This document shows, one piece after another, positions 19,016-29,440 of a stretch of DNA of 64,000 nt. A program made the position numbers and the translations under genes. This DNA comes from Dyadobacter koreensis (GTDB lineage: Bacteria; Bacteroidota; Bacteroidia; Cytophagales; Spirosomataceae), in the NCBI RefSeq assembly GCF_900108855.1, contig NZ_FNXY01000002.1, positions 62,001 to 126,000 of the forward strand, read 5' to 3'. The notes below the pieces were generated by a model. It saw only the letters and a list, made by a program, of their open reading frames with translations. It was not told the origin of the DNA and ran no database searches. How positions within the stretch are numbered: the stretch's first letter is position 1; the number at the start of each line of letters is the position of its first letter.

Positions 19016-20248
19016 TTATAATGAGGAAGAAAATTCCTTAACAATCAGATGCTCAAATAAATGCGCCTGAGTTCCCAATAGTCTTGCTTTTGGACCCAAT
19101 TTAGAAATATGGATTGAAAGTGTATTTTTAAAGTCAGATAAGCAATATTTATTGATCGCCTGCTCAATCGGGTTTGAGATGAATGGGCCTGCTTCTGCTA
19201 ATAATCCACCTACGATAATAACTTCCGGATTGAAAAGATGGACAGCTGTTGCCAGTCCTTTTCCTAGCTCGGTTCCGACGGTGCTTAATAAGTCAATCGA
19301 AAATTCATCTCCTGCATGAACAGCTTCAATAAGATGACTTGTTTCAAGCAAATCCAGATTATGGTTTACGAGTTGCGAGAGTATAGTCGCCTGGCCGCTA
19401 TTAATTCCTTCCTTCGCTCTGCGAATCAGGGCCATTGCAGACGTAGTTGTATCCAGACAGCCAATTTTACCACAGTGACAAAGTAAGCCATCCGGTTTTA
19501 CCTGAATATGACCCAGTTCACCTGCGAAACCGGATGCGCCGTTAAAAACTTCGCCATTCAGCAAAATTCCCAAACCAACTCCCCAGTCAATATTTATGGT
19601 TAAAACCTGCGATTTATTAACGGCATAACCGAAACGATGTTCTCCAATCGTGGTTGCTTTGGTATCATTGCATAAGCAAACAGGCAGATTAAAATGATCA
19701 CGTAAATAGGTTGACAGCGGAACGCCGGGAGGTGTAAGGTTCAGATACGTAAGATTTATTCCTTGTGTCGCGTTGATCAAACCAGGCATTGAAACGCCGA
19801 TTCCCCAGAGTTTTTCACGGGGTATGTCGTGGAATTTGAGAAAGATATCTGTTTCTTTAAACAGTTCTTCCAGAAAACTTGAAGAATCATCGAGTCGGAT
19901 ATCAACTTTGCGCTTTACGATAATCTGATTATGTAAATCAAAAATAACCAGATGCGTATCATGGCGGTTTATATCCATGATCAGTGTCAGATATTTTTTA
20001 CTGTTTAACCCATATAAAACCGGGGGGCGGCCTGCTCTTGCCGGGCCTGTCCCGCTTTCGGTGATCCAGCCTTCGCGAATAAGTTCGTTCACAATACCCG
20101 TTGCAGAAGGAATACTGGCGTGAAACAAACGGGCCATTTTATTAATGGAGGTGTCCCCTGATTGGTATAACTCTAAAAGGAGATTACTTCTAAGACGGTT
20201 TTTTCTAATATCAATTACGGAATTTGGCTCCTCAACAGCAGAATTCAT
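19016..20248 (-). CDS. ROK-family transcriptional repressor (NagC/XylR-like)
   Basis: The 410-residue protein combines an N-terminal winged helix (residues about 17-80, SINKMARLFHASIPSATGIV then RAGRPPVLYGLN) with a ROK sugar-sensing domain. The zinc motif reads CHCGKIGCLD, with Asp where ROK kinases usually have Glu, and GELGHIQV precedes it. ROK repressors release DNA on binding a sugar or sugar phosphate. No sugar gene is adjacent, so the target is unknown; an AT-rich inverted repeat at 20330-20379 in its upstream spacer could be an operator. It converges with waaA and diverges from rsgA. Confidence 0.92.
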   Translation of the reverse strand: MNSAVEEPNSVIDIRKNRLRSNLLLELYQSGDTSINKMARLFHASIPSATGIVNELIREGWITESGTGPARAGRPPVLYGLNSKKYLTLIMDINRHDTHLVIFDLHNQIIVKRKVDIRLDDSSSFLEELFKETDIFLKFHDIPREKLWGIGVSMPGLINATQGINLTYLNLTPPGVPLSTYLRDHFNLPVCLCNDTKATTIGEHRFGYAVNKSQVLTINIDWGVGLGILLNGEVFNGASGFAGELGHIQVKPDGLLCHCGKIGCLDTTTSAMALIRRAKEGINSGQATILSQLVNHNLDLLETSHLIEAVHAGDEFSIDLLSTVGTELGKGLATAVHLFNPEVIIVGGLLAEAGPFISNPIEQAINKYCLSDFKNTLSIHISKLGPKARLLGTQAHLFEHLIVKEFSSSL

Positions 20249-20329
20249 AGCATAGTTAAAACATGTGGCGATTTAGGGGTTTAGACTATTACCGGCCAAT
20301 TAAAATGATAGTCAGGGACTAATATATAA

Positions 20330-20379
20330 AATAATATACTAAGTCAACCTATTTTATTAAAAAAACTTAATATATTATT
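20330..20379. repeat. AT-rich inverted repeat between the ROK repressor and rsgA
   Basis: AATAATATACTAAG at 20330-20343 is matched by CTTAATATATTATT at 20366-20379 (13 of 14 positions), with 22 bases between. It lies in the 292-base divergent spacer. A dimeric repressor site is possible, but AT-rich spacers give such matches by chance as well. Confidence 0.4.
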
Positions 20380-20540
20380 TTCAATTTGTTAATACTATAT
20401 CAAGATAGTAGGTAAAGTCACCGATTACAAAAAAACTACTTTAAGTCTGACAACCTTTTTACAATAATTTCTATATCACGTCCGACAACCCTAAAAGTTC
20501 TGTTATATTCGTTATTATATAAGTTATTGAAACAGTTCGA

Positions 20541-21476
20541 ATGGAGTTTGAAAAAGGATTAGTGATTCGCTCAACAGGTTCCTGGTACGAAGTCCGGGAC
20601 GATCGCGACGGACATATCTGGCAATGCCGGTTGAAGGGAAAATTTAAGACGATGGGGTTGAAAGTAACGAACCCGATCGCGGTTGGAGATTTTGTGCGTT
20701 TTGAAATCGAAGACGAAAATCAGAATTCAGGAATTATTTACGAGATTTTACCAAGGATTAATTATGTGGTCCGCGCTTCGGTGCACAAGACGGCTCATTC
20801 GCATTTAATTGCAGCTAATGTTGATCAGGCGATCCTGATCGCAACCTTGGTTTTTCCCAGAACGTCACTTGGTTTTATCGACAGATTTCTAGTTGCTATT
20901 GAATCATTCAGGATACCGGGCGTAATCATTTTCAATAAACAGGATCTTTTGAATGATGAGATCAAAGAGTTTCAAACCCAGCTGATGGATCTGTATTCCA
21001 GTCTGGGTTATACCTGTATGGCGACAACGGCGGTGACCGGCGAAGGACTCGAAGATTTCAGACAGCTTTTGAGAGGAAAGGTTTCGCTTTTGTCAGGCCA
21101 TTCCGGTGTCGGGAAATCAACTTTGGTAAACACGATTGCGCCTGCTCTGGATATTAAAACCCAGGAAGTTTCAACATTTGCAAATAAGGGGGTTCATACC
21201 ACAACCTTCGCAGAAATGTTTGAATTAGAACCGGGAACATTTATCATCGATTCGCCGGGAATTAAAGAGCTCGGATTATCAGATATGAAACCGGAAGAAA
21301 TCAGTCACTATTTTCCTGAAATGCGCGAACGATTGAATGAATGCCGCTTCAATAATTGTCAGCACATCAACGAGCCCGGTTGCGCAATTAAGGATGCTGT
21401 AAGTGACGGAGAGATTGCTTTTAGCCGTTATGAAAGTTATTTGAGTATGGTTGGGGGAGGAGATAACCGAAGATGA
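20541..21476 (+). CDS. rsgA: Ribosome small-subunit-dependent GTPase A
   Basis: This circularly permuted GTPase helps 30S subunit maturation. In the 311-residue protein an OB-fold (residues 1-75) is followed by the GTPase motifs in permuted order: G4 NKQD near residue 133, G1 GHSGVGKST at 186-194 and G3 DSPG near residue 237. The zinc finger is made from Cys and His in CRFNNCQHINEPGC near residue 270. Its 3' end is followed after 19 bases by the mce start, so the two are probably one transcript. Confidence 0.97.
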   Translation: MEFEKGLVIRSTGSWYEVRDDRDGHIWQCRLKGKFKTMGLKVTNPIAVGDFVRFEIEDENQNSGIIYEILPRINYVVRASVHKTAHSHLIAANVDQAILIATLVFPRTSLGFIDRFLVAIESFRIPGVIIFNKQDLLNDEIKEFQTQLMDLYSSLGYTCMATTAVTGEGLEDFRQLLRGKVSLLSGHSGVGKSTLVNTIAPALDIKTQEVSTFANKGVHTTTFAEMFELEPGTFIIDSPGIKELGLSDMKPEEISHYFPEMRERLNECRFNNCQHINEPGCAIKDAVSDGEIAFSRYESYLSMVGGGDNRR

Positions 21477-21495
21477 AATCCAAAACCTCCGGGGC

Positions 21496-21909
21496 ATGAA
21501 AAATGTAGAACATATCGGAATAGCAGTCAGAGATCTTGAAGCGGCTGAAAAATTATTCAGCACTCTGTTTAACAGTCAGCCTTATAAAAAAGAAACGATA
21601 GCTTCTGAATCCGTTGAAACATCATTTTTTAAAATAAATCAGACGAAAATAGAATTGCTGAAGGCGACTGGTGCTGAAAGTGCGATTGCTAAATTCATCG
21701 AAAAAAAAGGAGAGGGCTTTCATCACGTGGCTTTTGAAGTGGACGATATCCTCTCAGAAATGGGTCGGCTGAAAAACGAAGGATTTACTTTGCTAAACGA
21801 ATTTCCTAAGCAGGGAGCCGATAACAAACTGGTATGTTTTATTCATCCAAAAGGAACAAATGGAGTACTGATAGAACTTTGCCAAGAAATAAAAAAGCCG
21901 GATTCTTAA
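21496..21909 (+). CDS. mce: Methylmalonyl-CoA epimerase
   Basis: The enzyme interconverts the two epimers of methylmalonyl-CoA in propionate and succinate metabolism. The ATG at 21496 gives 137 residues, the normal family length, starting MKNVEHIGIAVRDLEAAEK; an earlier ATG at 21451 would overlap rsgA. The glyoxalase-fold metal ligands are visible: His near residue 6 (EHIGIAV), Gln in the middle, His in GFHHVAFEVDD near residue 75 and the final Glu in VLIELCQ. It follows rsgA directly; its stop lies inside the terminator stem. Confidence 0.93.
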   Translation: MKNVEHIGIAVRDLEAAEKLFSTLFNSQPYKKETIASESVETSFFKINQTKIELLKATGAESAIAKFIEKKGEGFHHVAFEVDDILSEMGRLKNEGFTLLNEFPKQGADNKLVCFIHPKGTNGVLIELCQEIKKPDS

Positions 21910-21921
21910 TCCGGCTTTTTT
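21891..21921. terminator. Bidirectional terminator between mce and tamL
   Basis: AAAGCCGGATT and AATCCGGCTTT form an 11-base-pair stem with a three-base loop, flanked by A and T runs so it works on both strands. The mce stop codon is part of the loop and right arm. Confidence 0.9.
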
Positions 21922-21928
21922 ATTTAGG

Positions 21929-24406
21929 TTAGAATGGAAGTCCCACAGCAATATTCAAGACCAGATTCTCTTTTCTCCAAGCCCTGCTTCCAAAATTGAT
22001 TTCGTTGAACACCCATGGATTTTTGTATTTGACTGGCGCATCTGGATCAAAAGGTGCATTCGGATCCGTATCAACTGGGGTCACCGTATACCATGGCTTT
22101 CTGAAAGGTGTGGCCAGATCCAGACGGAAAACGAGGAATGAGAAATCCAGACGGAGGCCTATACCACCTCCTACTGCAACCTGGTTTAAGAAATTTTTCT
22201 TGAAAACAGATTCAGGGCCATAACCTTCCGAGGCATCACCTCGATATGACCAGATATTTCCGGCATCGACAAAAACCGCTCCGCCAATAATATCCGTAAA
22301 TTTCACCCGTACCTCAGAATTAGCTTCCAGTCTGATATCTCCAAATGCCTGATACCCGAAAAGTCGGATCGAAGATGTGTCCTGGTTATAAGCACCAGGA
22401 CCCAGAGCCCGGGCCCGAAATGCACGAAGTCCTGTACTTCCACCGCCGAAATATTGCTTGAACTGAGGCATTTGCATTGTTCTGGAATTTCCAAATGGAA
22501 TACCGACGCCGGCCAGAAGACGATTCGCCCATTTTATTCTGGAGTTGATCGTCCTGTAATATCGAATATCTCCGTCCAGTTTGACGAATTGTAAGATTGG
22601 TACACCAAAAAGTTCTTTGGCTGGATTTGCCATAGTATCTGATTTTGGTCTCTTTCCGAGTAAACTCAATAAATTCCCACCATAATCGATCCCTCCCAGC
22701 ATTACAAACTGGTTTTTGCTAAAAGGTCTTGGTGTCGGTCTGTATGAAACAGAATAATTAGAACCCATAATGAAATACTTTGTTTCAATCAGGTCAATAT
22801 ATCTTCTTGCTTCAAGTGGACTTAAATTCGGATTGAAAATTATTTCCTCATATTTTAAGGGATCAACATTTCGCGGCTCAATAAAATTAAGGGCGATCGG
22901 AGTTAAATTATGTTCTAATCTTGAATTTTTACTCCATACATAAGAATAATCAAAGCGAATCGACCGCGTCGTGTAGAAACCTCTCTGAATCCTGTTTTCA
23001 TAAGTTAGTGCCATTATAGTTTTCGGCAAAACCTGGCTTCTTTCAGGGCGGATTTTAACGAATGGAATAACAAATCTTGGAAACGAAAGGCTGGCAATTG
23101 CTCCATACCTTACATATTCATTTCCTACTCTGCCAGGATTTTCTACCCGATTTCCACCTAACTGTACGTCAAATCCGAAATAAGGACTGAATGTCAAGAT
23201 CTCACCGCCTCTTAAAAAATTTCTGTTTTTAAGATTGACTCTTAGTTCTGATCCGCCCAGGTTGTTTGATTTAGTACTGGCACTTAATACCGTTTGAAGC
23301 GACTTTTTCTTTAAAGGCGCAAGATTATAATACACATTCAACATGGCCGAATCTGATCGTGGAACCAGTTCGAAACTGTTTTTTACAAATTTGAAATTCT
23401 GAAAGTTAACCAGCCGGGTTACAGAAAGATCCTGCTGCGTATTCGTGTAAAGATTCCCTTTTCGAAAGGCAATTGCATCATAAAATATCCGGCGTTTGTA
23501 GAGTTTTCCAGGATCGTTAATGTTCAGCCCTCTTCTTGCAGGGCCTCTGTTTGTTGCACTATCTGCACTTTTGTCTTCATTTGTTCCGGTGTTGACAAAA
23601 ATGTTGTTAATATAATATTGCTTTAAAGCTGTCTGGGCGGTTTCTTTTTTTACTTCCAGATATAAGTTAACCTGCTGAGGGGCCAACGTCGAATCCTGCT
23701 TGCCAATTGTGGAATCCACGCGCATGATCAGATAATCAGGATTGAAATAATAATATCCCTTGCCTTTTAATAGCTGCTCAATCCGTGAACGCTCTGACGT
23801 AACTACATCCAGACGTATCGGATCGCCTTTTCTTAGATAGGTATCCTTTTTTGTGCGCACAAGATCTTTATTGAACTGCGCGCTATCCGGCACAACAAAG
23901 TTGATCTCGTTAATAAAATAGCGGGGCATTACATACGCTTCATACTCAGCAATTGCCGTTCGTTTCTTTTCGTTAAGTTTTAATTTCCCTTTTGCAGAAG
24001 ACTTATAATACCCTTCATTGTCCATAAACCCAACCATATTCGTCGCATTGATGTCTACAATTCTCTGATTGGCATATACAGGCGGTTGTCCCAATTTTTT
24101 CCTGAACCAGCTGCGCAGACCACCTTCGTCCTTTGGTTCACCGATCCAGTAATAAAACCAGACTTTCCAGGGAAAGCCAAAAAGTGTTTTATTTGGCGGA
24201 GGTTTTATAATTCCTTCAAGGCTCGTTTCCAACTCCCCGACTTTCGGTTTGGTCAGTGAATCCGGCGTTACTTTTACAGTGTTCCCAACATACAGGCTTT
24301 GGCCAGCCGGGACGTACTTTCTTACTGAGCAGCTACCCAGCAGGATACATATCACAAAGATGGCTAAAGTATTAATCTTCATTTTTTTGCTTTTGAAAAA
24401 TTTCAC
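21929..24406 (-). CDS. tamL: TamL: BamA/TamA-like outer membrane barrel lipoprotein
   Basis: This 825-residue member of the Omp85 superfamily starts with a lipoprotein signal (IFVICILLGSC, Cys near residue 26; an ATG at 24382 would also work). POTRA-like segments follow (for example the region around TSERSRIEQLLKGKGYYYF). The C-terminal 16-strand barrel carries the YFGGGSTGLRAFRARALGPG segment typical of lid loop 6 and ends in LNIAVGLPF with a terminal Phe. In Bacteroidota the TamA role is filled by this lipoprotein, working with TamB on envelope assembly. The start overlaps the end of the tamB gene by 35 bases, supporting translational coupling. Confidence 0.92.
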   Translation of the reverse strand: MKFFKSKKMKINTLAIFVICILLGSCSVRKYVPAGQSLYVGNTVKVTPDSLTKPKVGELETSLEGIIKPPPNKTLFGFPWKVWFYYWIGEPKDEGGLRSWFRKKLGQPPVYANQRIVDINATNMVGFMDNEGYYKSSAKGKLKLNEKKRTAIAEYEAYVMPRYFINEINFVVPDSAQFNKDLVRTKKDTYLRKGDPIRLDVVTSERSRIEQLLKGKGYYYFNPDYLIMRVDSTIGKQDSTLAPQQVNLYLEVKKETAQTALKQYYINNIFVNTGTNEDKSADSATNRGPARRGLNINDPGKLYKRRIFYDAIAFRKGNLYTNTQQDLSVTRLVNFQNFKFVKNSFELVPRSDSAMLNVYYNLAPLKKKSLQTVLSASTKSNNLGGSELRVNLKNRNFLRGGEILTFSPYFGFDVQLGGNRVENPGRVGNEYVRYGAIASLSFPRFVIPFVKIRPERSQVLPKTIMALTYENRIQRGFYTTRSIRFDYSYVWSKNSRLEHNLTPIALNFIEPRNVDPLKYEEIIFNPNLSPLEARRYIDLIETKYFIMGSNYSVSYRPTPRPFSKNQFVMLGGIDYGGNLLSLLGKRPKSDTMANPAKELFGVPILQFVKLDGDIRYYRTINSRIKWANRLLAGVGIPFGNSRTMQMPQFKQYFGGGSTGLRAFRARALGPGAYNQDTSSIRLFGYQAFGDIRLEANSEVRVKFTDIIGGAVFVDAGNIWSYRGDASEGYGPESVFKKNFLNQVAVGGGIGLRLDFSFLVFRLDLATPFRKPWYTVTPVDTDPNAPFDPDAPVKYKNPWVFNEINFGSRAWRKENLVLNIAVGLPF

Positions 24407-27400
24407 GGAACAAATCGTAATCTGCCGTTATAATAAAACTCACTCCTGTTTCTACAATAAACCCTTCCAGAATCGACTGATATTGGTTTTTTCTATACCC
24501 CCGGAATAAATACCTACCGTCTTTGCTTAGCGAATAATCGAGTGCTATGTTGTCAAATACTTCCGATGAACTAGGCGTCTGAGATTTACTTTCCAATTCG
24601 AAGTTTTTACCCACTGATATTTTTAACCTGTCTCCGAGGAATGCTTTGCTCAAACCTACATTCAGATCAGTTCTCGAACCTGCAACCTGATCGGTTGAAG
24701 AGTTAAGATTTAAGTCCAGATTCACGCCTTTTACCAGATCACCCGCAAGGTTATTAAGCTGATCGCTTAATAACTGGCTCACACTTTGGCGAGCTATCTG
24801 TTCTGCGCTCGATCCGATATTAAAGCCTGAAGAAGCCTGGTCGGTGATGAATTTATTGGTGATCAATAATGCAAAGGCCTGTTTGTTCATTTCGGAAGGA
24901 TTGTTTTTCATATCATTCCAGAATGTCTGATCGGATATATCTTTTTTGACATTCTCGGAAACTTCCGCACCAGGTTCCACATTGAAGGTGATATTTGGCG
25001 AAGACAAGTTTCCGGTAATGATGATTTGAACTTCAATCGGAATCTTGCGATCTCCCCGGTAATTGTTGTCGATTGATCCCGGATCTACCATAACCGGGTA
25101 AACTGCTGTAATATTTAAATCAGCTTTCATTGGGTCGCCGGTCCAAATCAGACTGCTTCCCTTTCTGATCTCAAAATTTCTTTTCAGAATTTGCAGTGTC
25201 AAATCGTAGGAGCCCTGGGTCACATCATAAGCACCGATTAAATAAAGCTGCCCGTTCGGCGCGATACCGGTGTTTAATTTTGCATTACCTCTGAGTTGAA
25301 TGTTGTCCCCATTTAATTCATCGATAACAACCTTAAATTCAGATTTATCGTCAACGTCAATGTCGAGAGAGATTTGAGAAGCAAAGTCAACCATGATCTG
25401 TGCCGCAGTTTCAGCAGAATCCACTTTCGCAACTTGTGTAGAATCGCTCATGTCAACGAATTCGATCACGCCTTTGCTCGCGTCTCCTGCTTCGGAAACG
25501 CTGTTTGACATCACCACAGTTACATTACTCTCAGGATCAACTTTCACATTTCCGTCCACAACGGATCTGCTTCCTTTTCCTTTTACGGTCAGGTTAGCAT
25601 CGATCAGCGCCTTACCATAGAAAAGATCATTTTCTTTCTGCGTGGAATTAAGAACGGTGAAGTTCTTTGCGTCTATTTTCAAATCATAAGCAACATCCGG
25701 AAGTGTTGAGATGTTGACGTTTCCATTAACTTTCAATTGCTGATTGAGCGAATCGGCAACAGTAAAATTATTGAAGTTGATCCGCTGATCTGCGAATTGA
25801 AGTTTTTGGTTTGTCAATGAATAACGGGTACCGAGCTGTGTGACATTGAAGGCAACATCATCAAACCCCATATTTCCGTTTAGTTTCGGACTATCGGTTG
25901 ATCCGGTAATGGCTAGCTTGCCTGAAAGATTTCCTGTTGCCCGCTTCAACTGCCCAAAACTAAATGCCTCGATGGTCTCTGCACCGAATTTTTTCATGTC
26001 TAATGTAAAATTCAGCGGCTCTTCTTCTTTCAAACGATAGCTTCCGTAAAGGCGCATATCATTTTTGTCGCTGATCAAATTAACACCTACACGAATCCGG
26101 TCTTCGGTTTCATTTGTTGATCGAATCGATAAGTTCCCTATTGGGATTTTTGTAAATGCAAAATTATTGATGTCGAGACGGCCCGTATAAACTGGCGACG
26201 TCATATAATTACTTAACTTGATTTTTCCACTTAATGTACCCGAAGCCATCGTTGAATCACGCGTAACCAATGCCGCAAACGGACCGATAGAAATACTGTC
26301 GGCGACGATATCCAAAGGACTGTTAGGTTGGTCCGTCGATGAATTGATAGATATTGATTGATAATCCTGACGAATTACGAAGTTTTTTACAAGAACACTA
26401 TCTGGTGCATATTGGATATAACCTTCTGAATCTGTAGCCCATTTCCGATAGTCAATCAGCAACCCCTCGCGCAGACGTAACTGATAGCGGTTATCAACCA
26501 GTGCCAAATCTCCATTGATCCCATGACGATCTGTATTTACAGAATCTTTAACGATAAAATTAAACTTGATATCGTTTTTTGCAATGTCCGTAGTCAAACC
26601 AGCATTCTGCATTCGGAAACCTCCCGTTTGCAAATTTCCTATATTTGCTGTCATGACTGCTTTTTCTTCCACGCTGCTCAGGTTTACCAAAATGCGTTCG
26701 GTATGGATGCTGTCATATTCAACCAAAGGAATACTAAGATTGGCAACCAGTGAAGAATCCTGCTGATTATTCAGCTTCGCATGAAGTTGAACAGGCTTTA
26801 ATTCTGTCAGCTGCGGAGCAAATATTTTGAATAACGGATGATTCGTTACAGTAGCATCAAGCGTAAAATTAACTGGTTTGGTAACTGGATTGTAAGTCAA
26901 GCCAGGAACGGCAAAGTGTTTGCTGGTCTCGGTGAAAATAGCATCTGCAATTTCAGTGTACACAAAATCACCTTCCATCTTCGCATTTAAAAAAGGAGAC
27001 GCGATTGTTGCTCTCTTGTTGCCGGCAGTATCGCTTAATTGAACCGTCATCTCAGAAATACTGACCGGCCTTTTGTGGTGGGTCATGACAAAATCATTTA
27101 CGGAGACAGTTCCAAGAGGATTTTCAGGATTTGTCGAAGGCATATCAATCTTAATTTTGCCTTTGACCTGCAAGGAATCATTGTATAAATGCAGCGCCGT
27201 CAAATTCAGGTTGTCAATGTTTGCCTCACCCAGCACACTCGGGAAATCCTTCGAAAGGTCCGCTTCTCCTTTTAACGATAAATCAATATTTTGATCTTTT
27301 ATATCAGCTGTTACATGTGCCAGATTATGATCAATGTCTCCTTTTAATACTAAATTTTTATAGATGTAACCTTTGATATCGGCGCTTTGGATTGTCCCGT

Positions 27401-29303
27401 CCAGATTAGCTTTCATTCTCGACGGTGTATAACCAATTCCTTCAAGCTTGGTAGACAACGTTAGTTTTCCGAGTTCTTGCGGAGGCTGTTTCAACATTTT
27501 CCCCATATCGAAATCTGTAAAACTCAGCGTTCCATCGTATTGTGCTCTGATGCTATCGGTAATATTCTGAAGATTTCCATCAAATGTTCCATTTCCAAAA
27601 GAAGTAGCGATGGTCGTGGTCATCGTAAGATTCTCCATCGATCCATTGACCTTGCCTGAAATCTTGATCTGTTCAGGAAGTTCAATGCTGGAAGGAACTG
27701 CACTGTCAGGAAGCATTTTCATCAAATCAGCTTTTGTAGATGACAATTCATTGATTGTCATATCTGCCGATAATTTGTTGGCATCGGGTAAACCTTTGAT
27801 GCGACCATCCAGACTCAGGACGGTTCCATCAAGCATACTGAAACGGGCTTTGGAAATCAGCATATCGTCAACACTGCCGGTCACCAAACCAGATCCTTCC
27901 ACCATTCCATTTGGTTCTTTGTTGAAAGGCGGCGTTGTTGAAAGATCGGGGACAAGTAATAAAATATCAGAAAAGGCAAGCCTTGTATCTTTAAGGCTTA
28001 AACGTATTTTGACATCAGGCAAATTTTTTGTCAGGTCATCAATACTGTTATAACGAAGCGTTAATTCATCACGAAGTGTCGTCTTTGGCGTTTTTACAAG
28101 AAGGTTGCGAAGATATGTCTGTTTCGCGCCGTAGCCGAAATCGGTTTGAAGTGTTAGAAGTTTGAAGCCACTTTTTTCTTCAAAAGATCCTTTCTTTAAT
28201 TTTCCGGTGATATTGTCTGTCGAAAAAAGGAAATCCTTCAAATCAACATTTAGTTTTTTGACGTTCAGGTGAGCATAGTCAAGACCTTTCGGAATCGGTT
28301 TTGAATTGAAGTCATCATAACGCAGGCTATTATTAACCAACTGGATATCTTTCACAACTGCAAACCAGCCAGGTGTTTCCGTTGACTCCGCTTTGGTATC
28401 AGGAGGACTTGTTTTTGCAGCTTCTTTTTTTGCAAATTCTGCGTAGGCGGTCATGTTTTCAACCAAAACACTTTCAACATTAACACGTTGACTACCCAGA
28501 TATATGCTATTTATTTTTCCTTTTAACTGACCAACAGTTATGCCGTTATTTAGTCCGGAAGTTTCATCTGTAAAAACCCAATTGAAATTATTAATATCAA
28601 TATCGCTCAGCTTCAGATCCAGAGAATCTGCAGGATTTGAGGCACTTTCGGTCGTATCAACCTTTAATGCCTGGTACATCCTGAGTTTCGCAGCACTATT
28701 GTATAAAGCAATTTTTGTCGGATGATATTGTGACAATGAAGGATTGAATTTATCAAACTGCACGTTGGCAGAATCGATATTTGCGTCTGCATCGGTACCA
28801 ATTACTGCATCCTTATATGAAAGACGAACTTGTTTCAACAATATTCTGTCAAGACGCATTTCCATCGGCGCTGCTGTTGTGTCAACAGGAGCAGCAGGGT
28901 CTGAACTTGCAAATGCGTCAGCGATAAATTGAAAATTAAAAACAGTATCAGGTAAGGTTCGTGAAATATTGGCCACAGCCCCTTCTAACTCAATTTTGTT
29001 GATTCCAACATTTCCTTTGATTAACGAATACATATCCAAATCGACACGCAGCATTTTACCTGAAACGAGTGTGTCGCCTTTTTGATCGGCAAAGAAAACG
29101 CCTTCTAAGACAATCCAGTCAGGAACATCGAAGCGTATTTTTTCAACATTGAGTTTAGTTTTAAGTTTTTTGCGCAAATAAGTATTTGCTTGTGCGGTAA
29201 GGAAATTTTGTCCCGCGGGAGTTTGAATTCCCCAAATCAAAACACCAATCAGGATTAAAACTGTCAGTACGATTATAGCTAATACTTTAAGTGCTTTCTT
29301 CAT
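24372..29303 (-). CDS. tamB: TamB: translocation and assembly module protein (AsmA-like bridge)
   Basis: At 1643 residues it has the TamB plan: one N-terminal membrane anchor (VLAIIVLTVLILIGVLIWG), a long repetitive beta-rich body of the AsmA/bridge type, and the conserved C-terminal DUF490/TamB domain (VTQGSYDLTLQILKRNFEI, then DLNITAVYPV and PIEVQIIITGNLSSPNITF). Such proteins form a groove that spans the periplasm and are thought to move phospholipids and help barrel assembly. It is the first gene of a two-gene unit with tamL. Several frames on the opposite strand are only shadows of this gene. Confidence 0.95.
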   Translation of the reverse strand: MKKALKVLAIIVLTVLILIGVLIWGIQTPAGQNFLTAQANTYLRKKLKTKLNVEKIRFDVPDWIVLEGVFFADQKGDTLVSGKMLRVDLDMYSLIKGNVGINKIELEGAVANISRTLPDTVFNFQFIADAFASSDPAAPVDTTAAPMEMRLDRILLKQVRLSYKDAVIGTDADANIDSANVQFDKFNPSLSQYHPTKIALYNSAAKLRMYQALKVDTTESASNPADSLDLKLSDIDINNFNWVFTDETSGLNNGITVGQLKGKINSIYLGSQRVNVESVLVENMTAYAEFAKKEAAKTSPPDTKAESTETPGWFAVVKDIQLVNNSLRYDDFNSKPIPKGLDYAHLNVKKLNVDLKDFLFSTDNITGKLKKGSFEEKSGFKLLTLQTDFGYGAKQTYLRNLLVKTPKTTLRDELTLRYNSIDDLTKNLPDVKIRLSLKDTRLAFSDILLLVPDLSTTPPFNKEPNGMVEGSGLVTGSVDDMLISKARFSMLDGTVLSLDGRIKGLPDANKLSADMTINELSSTKADLMKMLPDSAVPSSIELPEQIKISGKVNGSMENLTMTTTIATSFGNGTFDGNLQNITDSIRAQYDGTLSFTDFDMGKMLKQPPQELGKLTLSTKLEGIGYTPSRMKANLDGTIQSADIKGYIYKNLVLKGDIDHNLAHVTADIKDQNIDLSLKGEADLSKDFPSVLGEANIDNLNLTALHLYNDSLQVKGKIKIDMPSTNPENPLGTVSVNDFVMTHHKRPVSISEMTVQLSDTAGNKRATIASPFLNAKMEGDFVYTEIADAIFTETSKHFAVPGLTYNPVTKPVNFTLDATVTNHPLFKIFAPQLTELKPVQLHAKLNNQQDSSLVANLSIPLVEYDSIHTERILVNLSSVEEKAVMTANIGNLQTGGFRMQNAGLTTDIAKNDIKFNFIVKDSVNTDRHGINGDLALVDNRYQLRLREGLLIDYRKWATDSEGYIQYAPDSVLVKNFVIRQDYQSISINSSTDQPNSPLDIVADSISIGPFAALVTRDSTMASGTLSGKIKLSNYMTSPVYTGRLDINNFAFTKIPIGNLSIRSTNETEDRIRVGVNLISDKNDMRLYGSYRLKEEEPLNFTLDMKKFGAETIEAFSFGQLKRATGNLSGKLAITGSTDSPKLNGNMGFDDVAFNVTQLGTRYSLTNQKLQFADQRINFNNFTVADSLNQQLKVNGNVNISTLPDVAYDLKIDAKNFTVLNSTQKENDLFYGKALIDANLTVKGKGSRSVVDGNVKVDPESNVTVVMSNSVSEAGDASKGVIEFVDMSDSTQVAKVDSAETAAQIMVDFASQISLDIDVDDKSEFKVVIDELNGDNIQLRGNAKLNTGIAPNGQLYLIGAYDVTQGSYDLTLQILKRNFEIRKGSSLIWTGDPMKADLNITAVYPVMVDPGSIDNNYRGDRKIPIEVQIIITGNLSSPNITFNVEPGAEVSENVKKDISDQTFWNDMKNNPSEMNKQAFALLITNKFITDQASSGFNIGSSAEQIARQSVSQLLSDQLNNLAGDLVKGVNLDLNLNSSTDQVAGSRTDLNVGLSKAFLGDRLKISVGKNFELESKSQTPSSSEVFDNIALDYSLSKDGRYLFRGYRKNQYQSILEGFIVETGVSFIITADYDLFREIFQKQKNED

Positions 29304-29440
29304 TCTATCGAGTTATTCCATCCATTTCAAGGAATCAGGATGGGTGAAGTTTTCGTTAATAGCTGGTCTTACAACCACATGAGTAGGATATTATCTGCGG
29401 ACAGACGAATATGCTACTCATGTATTAAAGTCAAAAATGA

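Noticed and set aside
27610..28053. A 147-codon plus-strand frame, and several shorter ones, opposite tamB
   Set aside because: They are rich in Ser, Leu and Ile with no signature, and the tamB frame is continuous for 1643 codons.
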